44,498 nucleotides of DNA from Poteriospumella lacustris (taxonomy: Eukaryota > Sar > Chrysophyceae > Chromulinales > Dinobryaceae), in contig SMOI01000266.1 in the NCBI GenBank assembly GCA_008000375.1, positions 1 to 44,498 on the forward strand. Direction: 5' to 3'. The translations under genes and the position numbers were made by a program. Numbering within the stretch: position 1 is the stretch's first letter; the number at the start of each line of letters is the position of its first letter. The notes under the pieces were generated by a model. That model was not told the DNA's origin. It saw only the letters and a program-made list of their open reading frames with translations, and did no database searches. Positions 37,926 through 44,498 of this stretch are shown here, piece by piece.

Positions 37926-40391
37926 CTATCGCCGGCCGCGCTGCACCAGCCGGTTGCCCAGCAACGCGTCGTCGTCGTCTTCGTCCTCGTCCGACTCCTC
38001 GTCGTTGATCACCGACCAGTTGTCGCCAGAGTTGCTGCGCTGGTGCGTCTTGCCTCCTCGCCGCGCTCCGCCCGCTCCGCCGCCGCCCATCGCGCCGCCA
38101 TCGTCGTCCTCGTCCTCCTCCTCGTCGTCTTCGTCCGTTCCGCTCAGCGACGGTGCACCTCCGCTGCCACCGCCGCTGCCGCCCACCGACCCGCCGTGGT
38201 GCAGCGACGACCCAGCGCCATAGGCGTCCACTTCCATCGCCGCGTCGTACGACTGCCCAGAGCTGTGGCTGTCGCTCTCCTCTTCCTCTTCTTGCGCCAG
38301 ACGGTTGTACTCCGCGTGTGCAAAGCGGTCCCAGTCCGAGTGGAAGATGTCTTCGCGCCGGATCTTCTCTTGGAACGGGTCGCGACTCTCGAACCGCAAG
38401 AACTTGTGCAGGTTGAACAGCACGTCGAACAGCACACCTGCAGGCAGCCGCCACCGCCACAGACACTGAGGTGAGTCGGGCAGCCACTACGGAAACACAG
38501 TACCCACGACACACGTACCTGAGATCATGCGCTTGTCCGGCCGCGTCAGATCCGCCAACGTGATGCGGGTCGTGTCCTGCGGCGACACCATGTCCAGCAT
38601 CTGACACAACACGTCTTCGAAGTTGATCGACTCTTGTCCCAGCGCGGTGATGCGGTGGATCTGGTTGCGGTAGAAGAACCGCATCTCCTCCGGCGACAAA
38701 TACCCGTCGTCGTCCAGGTCGCAGCACTTGAACCAATACGACAGCGCGCACTCCGACGTCTTGTCCTCCTCCGACAACATGAAGAAGATGAAGTCCGGGT
38801 ACGACATGCCGTACGCGCCACTGCTGCTGCCCGTCGCGGCCGCCACCGTCGCCGACTGACCAGGCGTCAGCAGCTGGGCGTTGTTACTCGACGACGAGTT
38901 CGGGTTGTCGAAGCCGCCGATCTGTCCGTCCGAAAACACCCGCGTGCCCACCTGGAAGATGCTACACACACACGACACACACACGACACAAGGCACACGA
39001 CACAAGGCACACAGACAGACACACCGCAGCGCGTTAGCGTCATCCTGCCACCACCCCACCGCAGGGTGTTCCGATGTAGCCCACGGCGATGACGTCACGT
39101 ACCGGTCCACGATCGCCTCCGACAACGCATGCTCGCCGTACTTCAACAGGTCGTGCTTCGTCAGCTTCGAGTCCTTGTCGGCGTCCAGCTCGAAGAACTT
39201 GCAGTAGATCACGTAGAAGTGCTCGTACGAAAAGTAGTCCAGCACCTTGTTGATGTCCGTCTCTTCGTCCACGTGCATGCAGGCATGGAACAAGTTCGAC
39301 TTGCGCACCTCGCGCAGCGATATCTTGCCCGTCCGCGACGTGTTCACGCGGTAGAAAATGCGCGTGATCACCGTCAGTGCATACTTCCGCTGGAACTCCT
39401 CGTGCGCCTCCAGGAAGTCCAACCCCGGATGGAAATGCAACAGCTCTTGCAGGAACGGCACGAAGTCGTCCTTCACGATGTACTCTGCGTCGTGCTTCTT
39501 GATGATGCGGAAGAACCGCTCGATGCGGTCGAACGGCTCGATCTCCTGCTGCCAGAACTTGAGAAACGTCTTCAGCTTGATCTTCACGCCCGACGGCTGG
39601 CGTCCGGCCTTGCCCACCGTCCGCGGTGCGGGAATACCCGCATCTGGATCGCCGAAGCGCTCGTTGATGCGACGACACAGCGGCAGATTGAAGAACGACG
39701 GAATGCCGCACAGCCGCTTCGTCACGTGCACGAACTTCTCCACCGGAATACCGCCCGGAAACGGCTTAAAGAACGCCTCGATCTCCGGTAACCGCTTCAC
39801 CAGCTTGTCGTCCTCGCTCACGTGGCTGATGTGTGTGCTCTTGCGCCCCGGGACATGAAACACCGGGATGCGGTCGAACGTGGTCTTGCGACGCATCACA
39901 TAGTGGTCCGACGCCGGGTCGTCGCTGTCCGTGCGCGTCACACTCATGGCACCGATCGACTCCGCTCCTGCCGCTACACCCGACGACGGCGCCGCCGACG
40001 AGCCCGCCACAGCGACGGTGGACGATCCGCCGATCGACGCTGACGATGAAGACGCCGGACCCACCGACAACCGACTCAGCTCGTCCGCCGCAGCCGACGC
40101 ATTGCCCGTCGACGAGCTGCTTTGCGCCATCTCCGCCTGGGTTCGTTTCTTCGGCGACTTCTTGTAGATAGAGTTCTTCGATAGGCCCGGACTACCCGAC
40201 ACACCCCGGTCGCTGTCCAACTTGATGATACTCTCGTCCAACGGATATCGCGACGCCTCCAAATACATGTTCAAGATTTTCTCCTGGCCTTCATGTTCAA
40301 GAAAGGTCTGAAACAACTCTTCGAGTTTGATTTTTGCTGAAACAAAATGGCTCAAGGCCGAATAGGAATTGAAACTGAGAGGTTCCTCCAT
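37926..40391 (-). CDS. PPP2R3: PP2A regulatory subunit B'' (PPP2R3/TON2 type), right copy
   Basis: Exons 40391-39103, 38961-38519 and 38437-37926 mirror the left copy exactly, and introns 39102-38962 and 38518-38438 have the same sequence. The 747-residue product appears identical; GAA replaces GAG at codon 3. One 5' difference matters: the TAA at 34682-34684 of the left copy is AAA here (about 40419-40421), so the frame stays open to an in-frame ATG at 40466 and could add 25 residues (MTCQVGKKEEAFTFSKGPST...). Beyond 40456 the upstream DNA is unrelated to that of the left copy, so expression control probably differs. Confidence 0.94.
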
Positions 40392-40456
40392 GATGATGCA
40401 GTCGTCTGTGGATGGACCTTTTGAAAAAGTGAAGGCTTCTTCTTTCTTTCCCACTT

Positions 40457-41008
40457 GACAAGTCATATGTATAATCAGCGAGTTCTCTTGGGTATATCGG
40501 TCACGACACAAAATGGCCACTGCTGCTGCTGTTGTCTGTTGCAACTGTCACTCACTGCACCCAGGAGCGTTTCAGAAATAGCGCGTCGTAGTTTCGAGTG
40601 ATGAGGATTATGACGACGACGACGAGGCGATGAGAAGCCCTACGTATGTATTCTGTGGAAGAGTTTGTTAGGGTGTTCTTTTGCGAGTTTTAACCATGCT
40701 CCCAGTGACTGGCAAACCATGATCGCAACCCTGCAACAACCTAGAGTGTTGATCGTCCTGAAATGGTGGTACGCGAAACAACAGTATTTGTATTTAGGGC
40801 TGAATGAGTTATGTAACTATCGTAAACTTTAGTAAGTGTAGAATAGTGCGGCGACCAAGGTTGGTGCGTAAAAGCGTCGGTGCGATACTGCGATGACAAC
40901 TGACAATAGAAAAGCATTCGCTTGCTATCAAACAAAGGGCTGTGAAAAACAATAATCTTGCGCATAGATCACCGCGTACAGTACGCTGCAGATCAACGCA
41001 TCTTCTAT
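40457..41008. other. Intergenic upstream of right B''
   Basis: 552 bp between the B'' start and the 3' end of the methyltransferase gene. It holds a short GACGAC run at about 40610-40626. No gene supported. Confidence 0.5.
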
Positions 41009-41983
41009 TTAATTTATTGAGGGACAATACGCTTGCGTTCTCTTGCACTCCTCTGCTGTCACTTTAATAATGGCGGCCGCGTTTTTCTGTGCCTCGACTG
41101 AAGCCACCCAGCGCGCCTGTGGCGCATGCATGTTCATTGGGTCCGAACTGAATCTAGAATGAGGCTCCTGTCCAGCATTGCCGAGAAGAGTTGCCATCAT
41201 ACCTGCAGATACGACAAAAATAGGAACGTAATGAGTGCGCGCAAAGAGAGTTGGGGAAATATAGTCGGTACCTTGGAGCCACTGGATCACTTGCCCGTCG
41301 TTGTACTCTCTTCCAGGGTATGGAACACGCATGGGCGCAATGTCCTCAATCACATACAGTCCCCCTGGTTTCAGCGCTTTTTCAAACAACACCTCATACG
41401 ATAATTTGATTTGGTTGAAGTAGTGGCCACCATCGTCGATAATGATGTCAAACTGATTCTCTCCGAGCAGCCACGGTTCTTTGCCAGGCTTGACCTTGGC
41501 TTTCAGCAACAACTTGTCGAGATCTTCCTGTTTGCTCTGATCTCCGACGTGAACAGTTACGTTGGCTAATTTATCGAGTTCTGTCTGCCATTTCTCCACA
41601 CATTTCACGTCGTATTCCATCTCGTGCAGATCCAGGTAAGGAAACCACGATTTCCAAAGCGCAACACTTTTGCCTGGCCCATAACCCATATTGCAACCAA
41701 GCCCAATTTCCAGCATTCGCACAACTTTCTTCTCGCGATGCAAATGCATCGAATCGTGAGCAAAATACTTTCCGTAAACAAATTCATAGTTGTGCCATCC
41801 TGTTTTATCAGTTCCAGCAGCAATTCCCGCGGCACGGAATTTATTTGCCCAGTGAATTCGTGCAAATCCATCTGGGATAGATGGATCGGCTGGAATTCTT
41901 GTTGCATGCGTATCTTCGGAATACACATGAGGAACCAAAGTCAAGCTGAGTACCAAAACGAGAAATACCGTATTCGTGATCAT
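41009..41983 (-). CDS. Secreted SAM-dependent methyltransferase-like protein
   Basis: 324 residues from ATG 41983; an upstream TTG-led extension is not used. Residues 1-22 are a signal peptide (MITNTVFLVLVLSLTLVPHV, then YSED). The core has the SAM-binding glycine motif VVRMLEIGLGCNMGYGPGKS (about 87-106) and FDIIIDDGGH (about 179-187), with a YEVLFEKALKPGGLYVIEDI strand. This arrangement (DK-GWHNY, then LEIGLGCNMGYGPG, then IIDDGG) resembles MycE-type methyltransferases and fungal hard-surface-induced proteins. The acceptor is unknown. The signal peptide suggests action in the secretory pathway or outside the cell. It is head-to-head with the SDR gene, 285 bp apart. Confidence 0.8.
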   Translation of the reverse strand: MITNTVFLVLVLSLTLVPHVYSEDTHATRIPADPSIPDGFARIHWANKFRAAGIAAGTDKTGWHNYEFVYGKYFAHDSMHLHREKKVVRMLEIGLGCNMGYGPGKSVALWKSWFPYLDLHEMEYDVKCVEKWQTELDKLANVTVHVGDQSKQEDLDKLLLKAKVKPGKEPWLLGENQFDIIIDDGGHYFNQIKLSYEVLFEKALKPGGLYVIEDIAPMRVPYPGREYNDGQVIQWLQGTDYISPTLFARTHYVPIFVVSAGMMATLLGNAGQEPHSRFSSDPMNMHAPQARWVASVEAQKNAAAIIKVTAEECKRTQAYCPSIN

Positions 41984-42268
41984 TCTCGACTCATGAACAA
42001 AGGAAAGTTTGAAGAAGATGCAGAGAAATCTTGTGAGAAATGCCAGCCTGCGGGAATATATACAGTACCACCAGCCAGGGTTGATTTTCAAACACAAAAT
42101 TGGTTCTCGCGCACATTCTGATAGGAGGGCGTTTCGAAACGGGCCGCATTTCGCCAGTCACGGTCTCACCGATCCAACCACAATGCAACCTGTCAATCGT
42201 CAATCGATCCATTGCATTTTCTCCCTCTTCGATACAACTGATCGTGAATCCAAGAAGTCCGGTAAACA
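41984..42268. promoter_or_regulatory. Divergent promoter region, methyltransferase and SDR genes
   Basis: 285 bp between two start codons on opposite strands; must include both promoters. No recognised element. Confidence 0.4.
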
Positions 42269-44188
42269 ATGGCTACAAGACGAAGCTCTCGTCTCTCAGG
42301 AAAGGTTGCGCCTGTGGAATCCTTTGAGCAGCGAGATGTAGGTGACGAAGATACGAAGATTTTGTTGGTCGGGGGCTGTGGCTTCGTTGGTGGGCATCTT
42401 GCGGTTGCTTTTCTTGCCAAAGGATGGATAGTATGCGTATCTGATGTCACCCCTCTACCGTCTTCGTTGGAGGAGTACACTATCTCAAATCCCCAATGGA
42501 AACACCCTTTGCAATACAAGAAGATCAATCTAGCCAACGAAGGAGAAACAGAAACAGTGGTTCGCGATTTCAACCCAACGGTCATCATCAGCATTGCCGG
42601 ATGGGGTATGAGTACCTTCGATATGCTCTCCCCTCGTTGTTGGGCGATCAATTACGAAGGCACCAAGACCTTGGTCAACGTTTGCAAACGTTTGGGCATT
42701 CGACGTTTCATTTATACCAGTACATACAATGTCGTATTTCATGGTCAAAAGATTGAAAATGGCGACGAGTCCATGCCGTACGCCCCAGATGCTGCCCATG
42801 TGGATGAATATTCCAAGTCGAAAACCCATGCGGAACGTTTTGTCTTGGAATCGGCCACGAACGACTTCGTCGCCGTTGCCATTCGCCCGGGCGCGATTTA
42901 TGGCGAAGATGAAATGCGACATATCCCACGTATTGTACACTTGATGGACTTATGGATGTATTCACCCGCCCAAATCGGTTCTGCCGTCGTGGACTGGGTC
43001 CACATCGACAATCTGGTACGTACCGTAGCTCGATGCCTCTCGGTGTCCGGATATTTTTTCACGTTCTCTGACTCGTCATTTGTGTGTGTCTGGTAGGTAC
43101 AAGCCTATGAAAAGCTCACCGACCAACTCGTTTCACAGGATACGCAAGCGATTGCACAAGTCAATGGACAAGCCTATTTCATCAACGACAACGACCCCAT
43201 CACCAACGACGCGTTTCTGGGACCATTATGCCGTGCTCGCCGTCGCCCTGAACCAATCTTTACATTACCTATTGGTATTATGCTGGCTATGTCGGCACTG
43301 TTTGAATGGTTGTATCGACAGGGGTTGCCGACGGTTCAGCTGTTTACGCGGGCCGAAATCTACAAGGCCGGTCAAACACACTACTTCCCACCGACGAAAG
43401 CGGCTCACCATTTTGGGTATGAACCGACCATCAATACGCATGATGGTGCCTTGCAATTAGCTGCGAAATATCGGTTTCCGGTGACCCAATTGCAGGAGCA
43501 TCCACAGGCAGTCCAATGTGTCGCATGGCCATGGTGGGTGAGCATCGCCTTGGGCATGGGTCTGTTGGCCTGTGTCGCCTACGAACCCACATCCCTGTCA
43601 CCATCCTCTGCTACCGGCGTCGTGGAGGGGAGTACCCTGGGAGTAACGACGGAGATGGTATGTGATGGGGCCCGTCTCTCCTCGTGGACGGTGTATTCAG
43701 ACCCTGTCACCGGTGGAATTCCCAGTTTCGCGGTGGTGACACAGTTGTGGCAGGTGGCATCGTCCTCCTCGGCTTCGTCTTGTCCATCAACAACGACGAC
43801 GTCGAAGGTGGTACTGGTCCATTACGCGTTGGCGTTGATTGCGACGCTGTTGGCCTACACCAAACACGTAGCGTATTTGATCTTTCGGCGACAAGAGATA
43901 TTGCTCTGGGTATTCTATGCCGCCTGTGCGGCCCATGCAGGGGAAGCCCTGTATGCGTTTAGTCTCGCGCGCTGGTGGTGTCATTTGTCGATGGGTCAAT
44001 GTCTGACGTGGACGGTACAAACCGCTTGTTTGGGGTATCCGTCGTTATCTCGCTTGCAAGCGTTTTATACCGACGAAGTGCAACCATTGTGCACGCAATC
44101 GTTGCAGACGTATGTGGCCCGCGTGTGGCGTGACAAACGCCAACGGTTGTTTCTTCGTCCATCCCCCAACACGCCGCCCCTGTTGTAA
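42269..44188 (+). CDS. 3-beta-HSD-type SDR fused to a TMEM254/DUF4499-like membrane domain
   Basis: Exons 42269-43015 and 43097-44188, with an 81-bp intron (GTACGT...TGGTAG), give 612 residues. The N-terminal part is an extended SDR: NAD(P) motif LLVGGCGFVGG (G35-G41), catalytic YTSTYNV with Ser, and YSKSK (Y181, K185), then VAIRPGAIYG and DWVHIDNLVQA across the splice site. This is the 3-beta-hydroxysteroid dehydrogenase/NSDHL-like group acting on sterols or similar lipids. The C-terminal part (about from residue 400) has several membrane segments and ends with HAGEALYAFSLARWW...LTWTVQTACLGYPSLSRL, which fits the TMEM254/DUF4499 pattern. A membrane-bound sterol or lipid dehydrogenase in the ER is inferred. 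Confidence 0.85.
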
Positions 44189-44498
44189 AGCGACATCGCA
44201 TCGTGTCTAATAACGGATTTCTTCTTCTTTTTATTGTTACACAACTCTCTGTACAACATCCTGCGAGAGTACGTACGTTAAGTTACTACCAAACACACAC
44301 ACCACTTCGGTACGCAACACGTAACACACAACACGAAAAGGAGAGAGAACGACCGCAAAGCAACAATCACTTCAACGTACAGGGGGGGGAGCGGGGAGGG
44401 GGGATCAGCACACAAACACACAGACAAACACCAATGTACAGAACGTCGACGCCACTGTCTCGTCCACGACAGGCACTGCAGTTGATCGCGATCAGTTG
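44189..44498. other. 3' flanking sequence, no gene seen
   Basis: 310 bp after the SDR stop codon. It includes poly-T near 44220, CA-rich repeats and two G runs near 44385-44402. The right edge cuts it. Confidence 0.5.

Larger units (their letters stand above)
34647..40456. repeat. Large inverted repeat (PP2A B'' pair): arms of about 2.8 kb
   Basis: 34647 to about 37441 is the reverse complement of about 37662 to 40456, including both introns and without indels. Differences seen lie at the outer end (34682, 34720) and then cluster towards the centre (37442, 37445, near 37463 and 37469, and an unequal segment near 37491). All translated frames across the gene body agree between arms. Confidence 0.93.

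Noticed and set aside
34936-40167. Antisense frames opposite both B'' genes (for example 220 codons at 35312-35974)
   Set aside because: No domain, and they lie entirely within well-supported B'' exons.
25039-40456. Both palindromes as pure assembly or fold-back read artefacts
   Set aside because: Not excluded, but disfavoured: spacers and outer flanks differ between arms, there are point differences inside arms, and a retrotransposon with target duplication lies in only one flank. An artefact would mirror everything up to the break.
1-44498. tRNA, rRNA or CRISPR features
   Set aside because: No sequence with a convincing tRNA cloverleaf, rRNA core or regularly spaced repeats was seen by eye; a covariance-model scan was not possible.

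Overview
The window is nuclear DNA from a unicellular eukaryote, most likely a photosynthetic alga with a secondary plastid; a diatom-like stramenopile is my best guess. Most genes have no intron or one or two short ones (61-141 bp, GT...AG). The thylakoid biogenesis factor THF1/Psb29 carries a bipartite leader (signal peptide, then a basic Ser/Arg-rich region), as expected for plastids inside the endomembrane system. The Copia element has an integrase sequence that reminds me of algal Copia families. The species cannot be fixed from sequence alone.

Layout, left to right. Positions 1-3709 (minus) hold the 5' part of a large spliced gene for a nuclear regulator with an SSXT (SS18/GIF-type) N-terminus, a SANT/Myb domain and a very long Ala-rich tail that leaves the window. 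THF1 (4200-5300), a diflavin reductase of P450-reductase type with a mitochondrion-like leader (5624-7987) and an unrecognised membrane/coiled-coil protein (9215-10720) follow on the plus strand. A MATH-BTB protein (minus) comes next. Two paralogous type II membrane, glycosyltransferase-like proteins (12988-14673 plus; 18015-19493 minus) flank a pRiA4b ORF-3-like gene. An ankyrin-F-box protein and a LOG-family phosphoribohydrolase follow.

From 22.6 to 40.5 kb lies a duplication-rich segment. It has a tandem pair of small secreted YbjN-like proteins with CACGTG-rich promoters. Then come two successive tail-to-tail inverted gene pairs: STI1/HOP co-chaperone (25121-26818 and 27174-28871) and PP2A B''-type EF-hand subunit (34712-37177 and 37926-40391). 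In each pair the gene bodies are almost identical while the DNA outside is clearly diverged, which points to gene conversion between the arms. A 35-bp-stem hairpin sits at the centre of the B'' pair. An intact Ty1/copia retrotransposon (28966-34392; LTRs of 406 bp that look identical, 5-bp target duplication AAACT) has landed between the pairs. It splits the 5' region of the right STI1 copy and moves a heat-shock-element-like motif about 5.4 kb further from the gene.

The right end has a secreted SAM-dependent methyltransferase (41009-41983, minus), divergent from a 3-beta-HSD-type SDR fused to a TMEM254/DUF4499-like membrane domain (42269-44188, plus). No rRNA, tRNA or CRISPR array was seen. 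Many long open frames opposite STI1, B'' and the Ala-rich gene are antisense shadows.
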